Shown here piece by piece: positions 1-11,452 of a stretch of DNA of 64,000 nucleotides; the first letter of the stretch is position 1; every line of letters starts with the position of its first letter. Origin of the DNA: Podocnemis expansa (lineage: Eukaryota; Chordata; Testudines; Podocnemididae). Location: NCBI GenBank assembly GCA_007922195.1, contig ML681995.1:21376566-21440565 (forward strand). The letters run 5' to 3'. Position numbers and translations under genes: made by a program. Under the pieces are notes generated by a model. It made no database searches. It was not told where the DNA came from and was given only the letters and a program-made list of their open reading frames with translations.

Positions 1-990
1 AAAATAAATGAAAGCAGTCAAAAACATTAACAATGTTGGGAATCATTAGGAAAGGGATAGCTAATAAGACAGAAAATGCCATATTGGTTCTTCGTAAATC
101 CATGGTACTCCCTCAGATCTCAAAAAAGGTACATTGGAATTGGAAAAGGTACAGAAAAGGGCAACTAAAATGATCAGGGATATCGAATAGCTTCCATATA
201 AGGAGAGATTAGTAAGACTGAGACTTTTCAGCTTACAAAAGAAATAACTAAAGTGGGGATATGATAGAGATCTATAAAATCACAACTGGTGTGGAGAAAG
301 TAAATAAGAAAGTATCTTATTTACTCCATCTCATAACACAAAAACTAAGGTAACCAAATGAAATTAATAGGCAGGTTTAAAACTAATAAATAGGAAGCAG
401 TTCTTCACACAATTCACAGTCAATCTGTGGTACTCCTTGCCAGAGGATATTCTGAAAGTCAAGGCTGTGACAGGGAAGAACTAGGCAAATTCATGTAAGA
501 TAGGTCCATCAATGGCTATTAGCCAGGATAGGCAGGGATTGCTGTTTGCCAGAAACTAAGAAGTAAGCAACAGGGGATGGATCACTTGATGACTACTTCT
601 ATTACAATGGCTCCCAGCCGGTGGTCCATGGACCACTGCTGATCTGCAAGGATACTGCAGGTGGTCCATGGGGGGAGGTGGGGATAACAGAATCCCATAT
701 ACCTCTTATGTATCATATTCAATGTTACATTGTTATTTGCAATGTAATTTGCTTCACAAACATCCTTGTGTAATATAACATTCTCTGAAGTGGTGGTTTT
801 GTGTGACATCAATGTGACCCGACACTATTTTCACATTTGACAGTTGTACATGGTCCACAAAAGCTTTTGATGATGATGTAGTGGTCCGCATCCCTCCCTC
901 TAATGCATCTGGCATTGGCCACTGTCAGAAGATGATGCTGGGCTAGATGGATCATTTGTTTGACCCAGCATCACTGTTCCTATGCTTTCA
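1..990 (+). mobile_element. CR1-type LINE, 5'-truncated 3' end
   Basis: The text reads in the sense direction like the 3' end of an amniote CR1 LINE. It includes the region around 120-480 (valine/leucine-poor RT tail and 3' part) and the end near 900-990 with the characteristic wording around 'ctggcattggccactgtc' and 'gggctagatggatcatttg'. No ORF survives. The left edge is cut by the window. The copy is interrupted near 598-887 by unrelated sequence that begins like a hAT terminus. Assignment rests on recognised CR1 consensus wording, not on alignment. Confidence 0.75.
598..887. mobile_element. hAT-like insertion inside CR1
   Basis: CR1 wording stops after about 597 and resumes near 887. The inserted block opens with 'caatggctcccagcc', close to the CAGTGGTTCCCAACC-type hAT termini seen at 2549 and 44215. 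It contains repeated 'ggtggtccatgg' wording. The opposite terminus and an 8-bp duplication are not clear, so the boundaries are approximate. Confidence 0.4.
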
Positions 991-1844
991 GAGCCAAACC
1001 TTGTGGTCTTTATTTTGTCTGTTACTCCTATTGAATTGGAACTTTTTTGCCTGAGTAAGGATGGCTAATTAGTGGTGTTAGGAAATCTTGGCTCCAGGTA
1101 AGGAAGCTTTTTAGAAAGAATGTAAAATATCCCTTTTCTTTTAAGATATGTTCACTGAAATTAGTATAATGCTTAGCCTTTATCACAATTTAAGTCTCAT
1201 AGCTTAGAGGTGCTCCTTAGTGCCTCACCAGAAGAATCACAGGTTGAGTTGCCAAATTTCTGATAGTTTACTTGGTGCAATCCACTGAAGTAAACAGAAC
1301 TGTGCTTAGTTTATATCAGCAGAGCTTGTGGCCCAGAGCCTTCATCTCCATTTCAAACATATTGTCTGCATGGAATGCAGAACCTGACTGTTCTGTAAGA
1401 ATAACCAGGACCATTGTCATCATTTCATCCTCTTTCTCCAAACTCTCAGCTCTCTGTGAACATCACCCTAACAGCTAGAGCCAGAGGTGCCAATGCAGGC
1501 AAGGAAGCCAAGAGAAAAAGCCAAAATAGAACATTTGTTGTTCTATATTTTCCTACAGCACAAGTCAAATACAAGCCAAACAGACCCTTGTACAGTAAGA
1601 ATGTAATGCTTTAAGTTGAAATTTCTGAAACTACAGGCAAGGAAGAGGCAACAAATCATGACTGATTCCCAAGGATTTTCACTTTATCATTCCCCTGCCA
1701 TTCCTCAAAAATTTATCCTGTCTAGAAAGATGTCAGCCTCGACACCATCATTTCCTTTCATTGTCTTCTCTATGCCTGCTTTCATGATTGGGTTGGCCTC
1801 TGTTGGACCTATCTGTGGTCCCCATTACCATGGTAGCTGAGCAC
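991..1844. other. No recognised feature
   Basis: AT-rich single-copy-looking sequence. Short ORFs here have no recognisable domain or splice context. I see no RNA gene or repeat boundary. Confidence 0.5.
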
Positions 1845-2035
1845 CTCACAGTCTTTAATGTAGGTAGCCTCACAACTACCCTTTTGAGGAAGGGAAGTGT
1901 AGTCACCCCAATTTTACAAATGGGGACCGGAGACAAAGAAAACCACCAAATGAATTGCCCAAAGTCACAGGGCATGTCTTTGGGGATGCAGAGACTTGAA
2001 GTCAGGTTTCCCAAGTCCTAAACTAGCATCCTAAA
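1845..2035 (+). mobile_element. MIR/CORE-SINE-like copy
   Basis: The block follows the MIR order: 'cctcacaactacccttttgagg', then 'ccaattttacaaatgggga', then 'attgcccaaagtcacaggg', then a stretch ending near 'tttcccaagtcct'. This is the classic MIR core and 3' part (plus sense). It is diverged and has no A or B box, so it is a truncated fossil SINE rather than a tRNA gene. Confidence 0.7.
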
Positions 2036-2548
2036 CTTTGGGCCAGCCTTTCCCTCCTGCCTGGTTGCTGCATTTGACTTAGAGTGCCATAGTCACAAAG
2101 TGGTATGTCTTGTCAATGTTTGCACTTGGTGTTAGTCAGAAGGTCCCACAAGTTCTTGAAAATTAATGGGAGGCTACCATGACTATCCCACCCCCAACAC
2201 TACAATAAAGAAACCTCTCAAAGATTACAGTTAATGTCTGTGTGACAGACCCTAGTCTCAATGCCTGTGGTTTGCATCAGTGATTTCAGTGGAGTTACTC
2301 CTGATTTAACCTAATGGAAACTGAGATCGAAACATGGCTTCATATCTGGCCTGCATTGATACTTAAGACCAAACACTCTGACTACAGTTAATTGAAATCC
2401 AGATACAAATTTTGTGACTTGTGCTCATGGCTAGTGGTGGTGATTTTTTTTTGTTTGTGTTGAGGCAACATCTATGAGCCCTAGTCATGGAAGGAGACCC
2501 CTATGTGCTGGGGCTATATAGAACAAAAAGACATACTTTGCTGTAAAG
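2036..2548. other. Unassigned; possible fossil repeat near 2270-2370
   Basis: Around 2275-2330 the wording 'gatttcagtggagttactcctgattt' resembles an amniote-wide fossil repeat with the motif 'ggagttactcctgatttac'. Nothing else is recognised. Confidence 0.35.
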
Positions 2549-3026
2549 CAGTGGTTCCCAGCCTGTGGGCAGTGGACCCCTGGTGGGCCGCAGCGTGGCC
2601 TCGGGGAGTCTGGGATTGGAAGTGCTTCTGGCCAAAAAGCAGGGAGCTTCCCCCAGGCTGGGAGTTCTTAAAACTCCTGTCCTGAGCATGCAAAGCATGC
2701 TCAGAGCAGCCTGGGGGCAGCCAGGTGCTCCCAGCTCCAGTTGCCAGGTAATGGGGGGAAGGGACCGTGGGGTGGTTGGGGAGAGGAACCAGCGGGGTGG
2801 GGGCACGGCCATCGCAGCTCCTGGCTCCCCAGACAGGGGAGGGGGCCATGGCTGTTGTGGCTCCCGGCCTGGGAGTGGGGGGCCAGGGACAAGGGGACCA
2901 GCGGGCTGTATTTGCCACGCGGAGGCGCCACCACTGCATGGCAGCGCCTCCTCCACCCAGGGGGGCCACGGACTCCCTTCCCCCTGCAAAGGGGGCCCGT
3001 GACCTGGAAAAGGTTGGGAACCTCTG
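2549..3026. mobile_element. Non-autonomous hAT element, perfect 8-bp TSD
   Basis: The left terminus CAGTGGTTCCCAGCC (2549) pairs with the right terminus GGTTGGGAACCTCTG ending at 3026. The flanking octamer CTGTAAAG occurs at 2541-2548 and 3027-3034, a perfect 8-bp duplication that defines a hAT insertion. The 478-bp interior is strongly GC-rich, unlike its AT-rich flanks, and encodes no transposase. The ORFs seen across it on both strands are low-complexity by-products. Confidence 0.9.
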
Positions 3027-5474
3027 CTGTAAAGAACATAAAATCTAAGCCTAATGCAAAATCTATTTTTCACTGCTTCTCAGTGCTTGAGAATTGTACC
3101 CTTCTTTTGCATTACATCACTGATTTTAATGCATTTCCTTGTGAGTCAGGCACCAAACCTGAATGAAGACTTGCAGGTCCTTGTGCTGAAAGTTAGAAAG
3201 TACAAGGTCAACTTGTGCCACTTCTGTCTGGGTACATATATAGACTTCCAAGTTTTTCAGCTGAGAGCCTGGCTGTCATAACAATTCACCGCTGTTTGTT
3301 TATGTGGTGTTTTTCTCCCTGTCCCTTTTTATTGTTTGTGACAACTCTAGTTATATAACTTAATGCCAATGCAGGGCCTCTTCCGTTTTTTCTTTATATT
3401 CTTTAATTCTCTTTAACTCATTCTTCTCCCTTTTACAGATTTTTTTTTTGTGTTGAATAGGTTAGAAACCAATACAGCAAGAATCACTTTTAATCTGCGT
3501 CTGCGTGCTGTAGAGCCAGATGTTCCCAGCTTCTCCACTGCTGCAAATAGACATTGCTCCATTGATTTCAGTGAAGATGAGGCCCATTTGCTCCTCCCGT
3601 CCTAGTGGCAATATACAGCATTCTGATGTGCATGATAGTTAGGGCCCATGGTGGCAAACTGCTAAAGATGAATGATATTTTCTTCCCTGTTTACATATGA
3701 TGCCACACAGACAACCTAACTGTCCTTCATTAATCTATACAGTCCCTATCAGTTCAGGCTCCTGGATTGATGATGAACAGGATGGGTCTTCTCTAGAGAA
3801 TGAAAGGGAAGGTTCTTGCTTTCCATGCCCTTGAATGAGATTTAAAATGACTGGAGATCTGGCCATAGGGATGTCAGAGTTTATGTTGAGGAACAACCAA
3901 TGTACTTTAACTGCTGCCTCAAAATCCTTTTTTGCAAAGTGGACACTTCCCAGCCTGGGTGCACACTTAGTCAAGGTTTCATGTAGTCTTCAGGAAGTGG
4001 CCTATGTATGTCCATATACTAGTTTGAAATTGATATTTCTTTGTCAAGATCAATGTGGTATTCAGACCTGTCAATGGCCCAGTTACTGCACTCATTGAGG
4101 ACTACTAAGAAACTCCTTAAGTATTTTACAACTTTAAAAGGGGGAAGCAAAAGACATTTTTGTTTACCTTCACAAGCAATAGGAACAAATCTGACTCAGA
4201 TTTTCCAAAACTATAATTCAGAGACTGAGCTAAAAAGTTTCACCCGAAAAGATGGATTTTCAGAAAGTTTTAAGTATGCAAAGCCGCACTGCTGGATAGT
4301 AAATGCTGTAGTTAATGCTGCAAGTCATGCTATTTCATTGTGCTGTAATAGCCATTTGAAAGCCAGCTAAATTCAAATGATGAAACATCACAGTAGTGGA
4401 TTTTTATTTTTGTGAATGATTATTTAGAAGAAATTTTCTCTTTTCCTGCTGAAAAATTACCATAAATGCTTCCTCAAAAAAACCCTGAATAATGTAAATC
4501 CCAGTCTGAAATCATGCCTGAGAGAAAGAGGGTAATTTTTATTATTCATAAATGCTATGCCATTTCATGAAATTAATTATCTACACTCCTTCATTTTACT
4601 CTCTTCCTTTTCAGTCCTGTACTAGCCAACCAAGGAGAGCCAGGTGGCTTTCTGTGCGCATGATAGCAAAGGCATAATTCCCTCCTCCTCCTTTTAGCTT
4701 TGTTTCTCAGACATTACTGGAAAAGAATAAAAGGTAATTGGCCTGATAGACTTATCCACTGTTTGGTGTCTCCCTTATGTTTGTGCAAAGTGCGTATAAA
4801 AATTCCAAATCTGGTGGCAATTCACCAACACTCTGTGGGTGTAAATCACTATACAAGATGCAAGAAGAGTGGAATCAGAGCCACTAAATCATAGAAGAGT
4901 GTTTTCCCAACTTCAGTGTCCTCTATAGTCTATACAAAGTTCTGAGCTGCCTCGTTTATACATCTGACTAGGAAATATTTTTTTCCTCTCAAAAGTTTAA
5001 GAAAAGTTTTCATTGCAGATTCTTCAATAATTTTTAAGCATTCACTGAAAATCTGAAAATTCAAAATACAGAATTTAAAATTTAGGGGTTTTGGTGGCCA
5101 AAAATGGAATACTTTCTTTATCTTTTTTACTTTCAGCAGTAATAGGAAAAAATCTTGCTCAGATTTTCCAAAAGTATAATTCAGAGATTGAGCTTTCTTT
5201 CTTTGTTTTCAAAGCCTCCAAAATCTATTTCAGGTTTTCAACAAAAACTTCATCAAACCAGACACAGCCTGAAGTAATTTCCATTTTGTTTGACAAAAAT
5301 ACATATTTTTGTCACGTTTTTTAGAATGAAACTTTTTGCCCAGCTCTGCTAATTTTCCCCAACCTTTGATGTCCTGTTCCATAACCATTAGCCAAGGATG
5401 ACTAAATGGGACTTCCTCCCGAGCTAGTCAGGACAGTTCATTAGTTAGTTAGCAGTGTCATGGTTGAGCAGGAC
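3027..5474. other. Unassigned sequence with one dispersed repeat pair
   Basis: No gene is recognised. About 4174-4230 and 5133-5195 share the wording 'cagattttccaaaa.tataattcagaga.tgagct' in the same orientation, so two diverged copies of an old repeat lie about 960 bp apart. The segment just before the CR1 at 5475 is otherwise unassigned. Confidence 0.5.
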
Positions 5475-5849
5475 ATAGAATCACAGAAGATTCTGGGTCT
5501 AATTTCAACTCTAAACTTCCTGATGGCCAGTTTATATCCATTGCAGCTGAACTTGAATAATTACTCTCCCTTCCAAGTATTTATTCCTGTGACATTTATA
5601 CAGAGCAATCATATCTCTCCTCAACCTTCTTGTGATTAGGCTAAATAAGCCAAGTCCTTTGAGTCTCGTCTGATAAAGCAGGTTTTCCATTTCCCAGATC
5701 ATCCTAATAGCCCTTCTCTGCACCAGTTCCAGTTTTACAGAAAAAGTTCTTATTAGTTTCTAAATGCATGACCTTGCACTTTCCACTATTAAATTTCATC
5801 CTATTTCTATTACTCTAGTTTACAAGACCATCCAGATCTTTCTGTACGA

Positions 5850-7250
5850 TGTCAGAATCCTTCTCTTTATTAGCAATACCTCCCAGCTTGGTGACATCTG
5901 CAAACTTTTTTAGCACACTCCCACTTTTTGTGCCAAGGTCAGTAACGAAAAGGTGAAATAAGATTGATCCAGGGGTTAAAGTAGGCTGGAACACACCAGA
6001 ATGGCATTCCGGGATGCACTATTTTTAGGGGCTCAGCATTCTGGGGCCCTAAAATAGAAAATGGAGCCAGAATGCTGTGTTCTGGGGCCACCATTTAAAA
6101 ATAGTGGGCCCCTGAATGCCGTGTTCCAGCTCCATTTTCTGTTCTTAGGGACCCCCTGATGCTGAGTCTCTAAATATAGCAGGCCCCTGAATGCCGTTCT
6201 TGTGCATTCTGGGAGGCAGGGAGCTGCCCCAGCCCGGGCTGAGGCTCAGGCTGGAGCCACTCCTCAGTACATGGAGGCCAGGTAAGTAGGCACTGGGTGT
6301 GGGGGAGAGGGTGGAGGCAGTATTCTCCCTAGGACTTGAAATTGGGGGGGGGGAGTGTTGGGGAAGCTGTAGGTGGGTGTTTGGTGTACTCACTAAATTG
6401 GTGTAAGACTGTTACTAGCTGACAGCCTGGGGGTGTTGGGAAATTTGTGGGGGTGTAGGGTAGAGTTAGGGAAATCCCTGGTTCAGGGATGGGTAAGCTG
6501 GCTTGGCAGAGAGAGAGCATGGGGCAGGAGGTTAGCCCAGAGAAGCGTGGGAAGATGGTGTGGCATGGCAGGGGGTTGGGGGACCAGAGACGAGATGGGT
6601 CCCTGGGGGCAATAGCTGGGGTAGGAGGTAGCGTGCGGGGGGCAGTAACTGGGGTGGGGAGTAGGCATGTGGGGAGCAGTAGCTGGGGTTGGGAGCAGGT
6701 GCTTGGGGGTTAGTAGCTGCAGTGTGAGAGGGGGGCTTGCCAATTTAGGAGGGTTCCGCGGCCTGACAAATTATACTTTAACCCCTGGATTGATCCCAGG
6801 ACTGATCCTTGAGGAACGCCACTGGTAACCTGACAGTTTACCGTGCAGTAAGACACTTTGTAATCTCTGCTTTTACCAGTTCCTTATCCGCCTTTCAATT
6901 TTCATATTAATCTCCAACTTTTCCAATGCAAGTAATAATTCCTCATGTGGAACCATGTCCAATGTATTACTGAAATCTAGATAAAGTAGATCCACTGCAT
7001 TCCCTTTGTCTCAAAGTTATTTTATCTTCTTATCAAAGGAGATTGCATTGGTCTGACACAACATACCTTTTATAAAGCCATATTGAATTTTATCTCAATT
7101 ATCATTAAACTTGATGCCTTTAACTACTTTCTCTTTCAGTTTTTTTCCCAACCCCTTGTGTACTACTGAAGTCAAACAAAGAGCCTGTAGTTACCTGGGA
7201 CACTCCCTCCCCCCACCTTAAAAATAGCAAATATGTTGGCAGTTCTCCTG
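5850..7250 (-). pseudogene. CR1 reverse transcriptase domain, split by a hAT
   Basis: Minus-strand translation gives RT landmarks in order. Motif A reads YLDFSNTLD (about 6959-6992; the family usually has YLDF.KAFD, so the second catalytic Asp position is kept). The motif B region reads GVPQGSVLG (about 6788-6815). Motif C reads FADVTKLG (about 5890-5910), where the family has FADDTKLG, so one catalytic Asp is now Val. The hAT at 5970-6787 inserted directly after the GVPQGSVLG codons and separates motif B from motif C. Stops and frameshifts occur between motifs. In a live CR1 this domain makes cDNA from the element RNA at the nicked target. Confidence 0.8.
5970..6787. mobile_element. hAT element nested in CR1 RT, perfect 8-bp TSD
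   Basis: Terminal inverted repeats CAGGGGTTAAAGTA (5970) and TATACTTTAACCCCTG (ending 6787) are flanked by GATTGATC at 5962-5969 and 6788-6795. The interior carries modular wording around 'ctatttttaggggc' and 'gcattctgg' near 6000-6200, then a G-rich tract. The same termini recur at 55925-56828, and a left end at 44356 and at 60969, so this is a multi-copy family. It encodes no transposase. Confidence 0.9.
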
Positions 7251-7690
7251 TTGTATGGTACTACTCCTGAGTTTACAGATTCTTTAAAAATCCTTGCTTA
7301 TGGGTTTGTAATTTCATGTGCTGCTTTTTTTAATATTCTTGGATGGAGATTATTCAAACTCCCTGATTTAGTCCCATTAAGATGTTCAAGTTTGGCTTCT
7401 AAAGTAAATGCGGTAACTTCCACCTCCATATCCTCAGTCTCATTAGCCACCCTACTAGTATCTCCCAAATCATCCTTAGCCTTATTAAAAATGAAGGCAA
7501 AGTATTGTTTAGATGTTAGGCCATGCCTGCATTTTCCTTAACCTGCACCCTATCCTCAGTGATTAGCAGTCCCACTTCTTCTTTGTTTCCCTCCTATTTA
7601 TATGGCTGTAGAAACTTTTACTATTGGTTTTAATTCCCATTGCAAGGTCCAGCTCTATTTGGCTTTTGGCATGTCTCACTTTGTCTCTAT

Positions 7691-8197
7691 GGCTATGTCC
7701 ACATGTACATGCTTATTTCGATTTAAATTGAATCGAAATAAATTAATTTGAAATAAAATCCTTAATTTAAATTAACTTAAATTGAAATAAGCAAAAACCT
7801 CAAATCGAAATAGCAAATCCAGACACAGGACTTACTATTTGGAATCAGGAGAGGAGCACCATGGGAGGTGAGGCAACATGGCCCCCTCACTGGGCCATGC
7901 CCCCACCCAATATATACAAAAAGGAAGGCACCCTGGGAAGGAGAAGGGCAAAAGTGTTATTTCAAAATAATGGCTATTTTGAAATTACATGTCCAACCAG
8001 CATTATTTCAAAATAACCATTTTTAAATAACAGCCATTTCAAATTAAAGGAGGTTTAAGCTATTTCAGAATAACGTCTCTTGTTTCAAAACAATGGAACT
8101 CATCATTTTGAAACAAGAAAACGTCGTGTGGACCTAATCTTTTTAAAATTGAAATAACCCAGTGTTATTTTTATTTAAGATACATGTGGACATACCC
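7691..8197. mobile_element. Palindrome-rich TIR element, 3-bp TSD (copy 1)
   Basis: Ends are GGCTATGTCCACATGT (7691) and ACATGTGGACATACCC (ending 8197), flanked by TAT at 7688-7690 and 8198-8200. The interior is AT-rich and consists of short palindromic units built on 'atttcgaaat'/'atttaaat'. It is inserted in the CR1. No ORF is present. A 3-bp duplication and GG..CC ends suit the PIF/Harbinger or Zator groups, but the superfamily is not proved. Confidence 0.8.
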
Positions 8198-8513
8198 TAT
8201 ATGTTTTGATTTTACAGACGTAGCTTTCCTTGCCAGTTCCTCCAATCTTCCACTCCTTGTAGGCTTTTTGCTTTCTCTTAATCACCTGCCTGAGATGCTT
8301 ACTCATCCAGTTTAATCTATAGCCTTTGCTTATGATGTTTTTCTACCTCCTTGGGATATAGGCTTCAGCTAGTCCCTGCAACTTTCAAGTAATTCCAAGT
8401 CTCCACCACCTTTAGATCCATGAATTCTTCAGTTCAGTCCACTTCTTCAGCTAATGCCCCCCCCCCTTTTTTTAAAGTTAACCCTTTTGAAGTCAAAGAC
8501 CTTAGTCACAGAC

Positions 8514-9061
8514 CTAGTTTTGTTTTTTCTTTCCGTTTAGCTTGAACGGAATTAACTCATGGTTGCTCAAACAAAGGTAGTCCCCTACAACCAGTTCTTC
8601 TATGAGATCCTCACTACTCACTGATATCAAATCTAAAATAACATTCCCTTTTGTTGGGTCAATAATTGTTTGGTGAAGTAATCCATTAGCTACCACATCC
8701 AGGAACATCTGGACCCTATTATTACTACGAGCACTCATCTTCCAATCTATATCTGGGAAGTTAAAGTCTCCCATAATCACACAGTTCCCAGAAGCTTTTA
8801 CTTGACTAAAAGCCTTAAAGAGATTCTATCCATGTTCATATCAGATCCCAGTGGTGCGCAGGACACGCCAAGCACTATCCAAGGGGAAATTCTAGTAGGT
8901 TTCTCTCTTAGTGTGATTTCTACCCAAACCAACTCCATCTTATCAATTCCATCACTTCTACTTTCTTTACAGTCTACTGTATCATTGATATGCAGTGCTA
9001 TTTCACAACCTTTGCCTTTATATCCATCTTCCCTAAACAGCAAATACCCTTTGTCTTCCAA
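8514..9061 (-). pseudogene. CR1 apurinic-like endonuclease (EN) domain
   Basis: Two minus-strand reading pieces (8798-9061, then 8514-8780) cover the N-terminal part of CR1 ORF2. The first has the GYLLFREDG and GCEIALHINDTVDC segments that align with CR1 EN text (GY.LFR.DR...GGVALYV.D). The second opens with the catalytic GDFNFPDIDW and ends with the SNHELIPFKL segment, equivalent to the S-D-H catalytic signature with Asp changed to Asn. The two pieces are offset by a frameshift near 8785. In a live element EN nicks the target DNA. This copy is dead. Confidence 0.85.
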
Positions 9062-9296
9062 AGGAGTAGCCGCGTTAGTTTAATTCAGCAAAACAGACAA
9101 GGAGCTCCATGGCACTTTTAAAGACTAAAAAAAATATTTATTGCATGAGCTTTCATGGGAGAGAATCCCACTTCACTGGATGCTTGCAAACATCTGACAA
9201 AGTGGGATTTTTGAGAGCTCACGTGATAAATAAATGTGTTAGTCTTTAAAAGCGCCACAGGACATCTTCTTTGTTTTGCCTTCAATATCCACACAC
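9062..9296. mobile_element. Penelope-arm hairpin inserted in CR1
   Basis: The left half (about 9066-9180) runs 'gtagccgcgttagt...cagcaaaacagacaagg...cacttttaaagact...gggagagaatcccacttc'. The right half (about 9190-9290) is its inverted copy: 'catctgacaaagtgggattt...gataaataaatgtgttagtctttaaaagcgccacaggac'. The same sequence forms the inverted arms of the Penelope-like fragment at 32444-33470. Flanking duplication is not clear. Confidence 0.7.
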
Positions 9297-10429
9297 TAGT
9301 CATGACTACTGTTTCATCATGTTTCTATTATCTCTATATCTGGTTTCACTTCCTATTCCAGTAGCTCTAGTTCCTTCCTTTTGTTAACCAGGCCCTCACA
9401 TTTGAATACAAACAATTAATTTTTTTCTGTTTGGCTTTGCTCATATTACTCACTTGATTTGGCGCAGTCATTCTACTGCCAATATTGTCTTTTAGACTGA
9501 TATCTGCACTACCCTTCCTCTTAATGTCTATTCTTTTCCCCACTGTTGTGTCCTTTCTTACTTCATTTTTCTCCCCCTCAATGCTAAAATTAGGAGAGAT
9601 GATGACCTGACCATTTCCCCAAACTTTCTAGTTTAAAGTTTTCTTAATCAGTTCTACCTGTCTTCATCCTCACAGAGCATTTGCCTCCCTTCTTAGGTGA
9701 AGTCCACCACAGGAGAACAGCCCTTTCTCCATGAAATTTTTCCTTCTGAGCACACATCCCAAAGCCCTCCCTATAGCACCACTGCCTGAGCCATCTGTTG
9801 ATCATCAGAATCTTGTCACATCTTTGTTCTCCTCCTCTAGGGACAGGCTGAATCCCAACGAAGATCACCAGAGCCTCAGTTCATTGAATCTTTCCCAGAT
9901 TGGCAAAGTCTCCTTTGAGATGTTCAAGTGAGAACCTAGCCACATCATTTGTGTGCACAAAAAGGACAGTCAGTGGGTCTTTCTCGTTCCTGTTAGGATC
10001 CTCTTCAGCCTCAGATCCACAGCCCATATCCTAGCACATGGCATGCAGTTCTCTGTATCAACAGTGGTTACAGGCCTCCTCAGCAGGGAGTCCCCAGTCT
10101 TGTAAATATGCCTTTTCTTCCTAATGGAGTGATACCCCGTCCTATTCCCTGTTCTTTCTGTCCTCAAGTCATCTCATCCATTATTCTCCTTTTCAATCTT
10201 CTGCAACCATTACTGTATCCTGGGGCTTTTATTTGGCCTTACTCCTCATATAGGATTAGTTGCTCTTCTCTTTTCCTTGTCCTTCCACCTTCCGTAACCA
10301 GCTGCTGTCTGCCTTCTTCATATTCCAACCCCACAAACCTGTTCCTGAGCTCTATTTCTCCTTCACTAACTTGCCTTTTTCTTTCCTAGATTCCTGCAGT
10401 CACGGGCTTCCAGTGGCCATCTTCCTCAC

Positions 10430-10667
10430 TCAGCATTCTTCCCTCAGAGCTTGTTGGTCTGCTTCTATCCACAGGTCTGCTTCAGCCTCCTCATTCCTTT
10501 GCTCCATCAGCTGCTCAAATCCCCTTCTAAACTCAGCCAGAGTTTCCACCTGCATCTCCAGCTCTAGAATTTTCTCTTCCATGAGCTCTATGAAGCAGCA
10601 TTTCATACACATGAAGCTTTTTTGAGGTCCCCCTTCAGGATCATGTACATCCCACAGCTTTCACATC
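10430..10667 (-). pseudogene. CR1 ORF1 remnant: zinc knuckle plus coiled coil
   Basis: On the minus strand the segment just inside the 10668 insertion encodes CESCGMYMILKGD. After a frameshift in the lysine codons it encodes FMCMKCCFIELMEEKILELE, giving two C-x2-C pairs followed by a leucine/glutamate-rich heptad-like helix (about 10430-10612). This matches the layout of reptile CR1 ORF1 proteins, which bind element RNA. The protein is truncated and frameshifted. Confidence 0.65.
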
Positions 10668-11312
10668 GGCTATGTTCACACACAGAGGGCTTGTTTCGAA
10701 ACAAGAAGTTTTGAAACAAGCTGTTTCAAAATAACACGTTATTTCGAAACAAGTTATTGCAAAATAAAAAAACACCGTCCTCGAAATAACACAAAAGCAG
10801 GAAACGAAATAGCATGTCCACACTGTAGGTTTGCTATTTCGTTACCTGCTTCAGGGGGTTGCAGCCCGCTGGGGTGAGCTGCTGCCATGGCTCACCCAGC
10901 AGCCCCAGAAAGGGGGCTGCAGCCCCTGGCAGGGTGGGGGGTGAGCCGCTGCAGGGCTGCTCATCCTCCCGCCTGGGCTGCCCCCAAACCCCGCCGTGGG
11001 TTCGGGGGCGCCCAGCTCAAGCCCGCCGCCCGGGCTGCCCCCAAACCCCTCCGTGGGGTTGGGGGCGCCTGGCAGAAGCCCGCCGCCCAGGCTGCCCCCA
11101 AACCCTGCCAGGGGGTCGGGGGCACCCAGCTCAGCCCCCCACTGCAGGAACAACTCCTTTCAAAACAACGTTGTTTCAAAAGGGAATGGGGTTTAAGTTG
11201 TTTCAAAACACCGCCGTTGTTTCGAAACAACAGTACATCGTGTGAACATGGCGTTTCTTATTTTGAAACAACCTCTGTTGTTTCGAAATAAGACTGCTAT
11301 GTGAACACACCC
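10668..11312. mobile_element. Palindrome-rich TIR element, 3-bp TSD, GC cargo (copy 2)
   Basis: Termini GGCTATGTTCACACA (10668) and TGTGAACACACCC (ending 11312) are flanked by ATC at 10665-10667 and 11313-11315. The outer 180 bp on each side are made of 'tttcgaaacaa' palindromic units. The middle (10855-11150) switches abruptly to GC-rich tandem repeats. It is inserted into the CR1 ORF1 region. It has no transposase. Confidence 0.85.
10975..11140. repeat. GC-rich tandem repeat inside TIR element
   Basis: About two and a half copies of a unit near 63 bp, each beginning 'gggctgcccccaaaccc' and passing through 'gggggcgcc' and 'agcccgccgccc'. Apparent ORFs across it in four frames (proline/alanine/glycine-rich) only reflect the repeat. 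Confidence 0.75.
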
Positions 11313-11405
11313 ATCAAGGCATCTTCATGGTCTCTTCCATGCCTTGATTGACTACCACTGCAGCTTCTGTATCTGTCATTGTCTTTCCCCCTGCTTGCTG
11401 TCAGT

Positions 11406-11406
<1 letters not shown>

Positions 11407-11450
<44 letters not shown>
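11407..11450. repeat. (AC)22 microsatellite
   Basis: Uninterrupted AC dinucleotide run of 22 units. Polymorphic length is expected. Confidence 0.97.

Positions 11451-11452
<2 letters not shown>

Larger units (their letters stand above)
5475..11400 (-). mobile_element. Long CR1 LINE on minus strand with four nested insertions
   Basis: Read on the minus strand this is a long CR1 non-LTR retrotransposon. The 3' end is near 5475-5700. The RT domain spans roughly 5850-7250 after the insertion is removed, EN is 8514-9061, and an ORF1-like zinc-knuckle/coiled-coil remnant is at about 10430-10667, with possible further 5' sequence to about 11400. It is interrupted by a hAT (5970-6787), a 3-bp-TSD palindromic element (7691-8197), a Penelope-arm hairpin (about 9062-9296) and a second palindromic element (10668-11312). 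CR1 text continues across each insertion once the duplicated target site is removed. The 5' boundary is uncertain because of the dinucleotide repeat at 11407. All reading frames are broken, so the copy is inactive. Confidence 0.85.
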
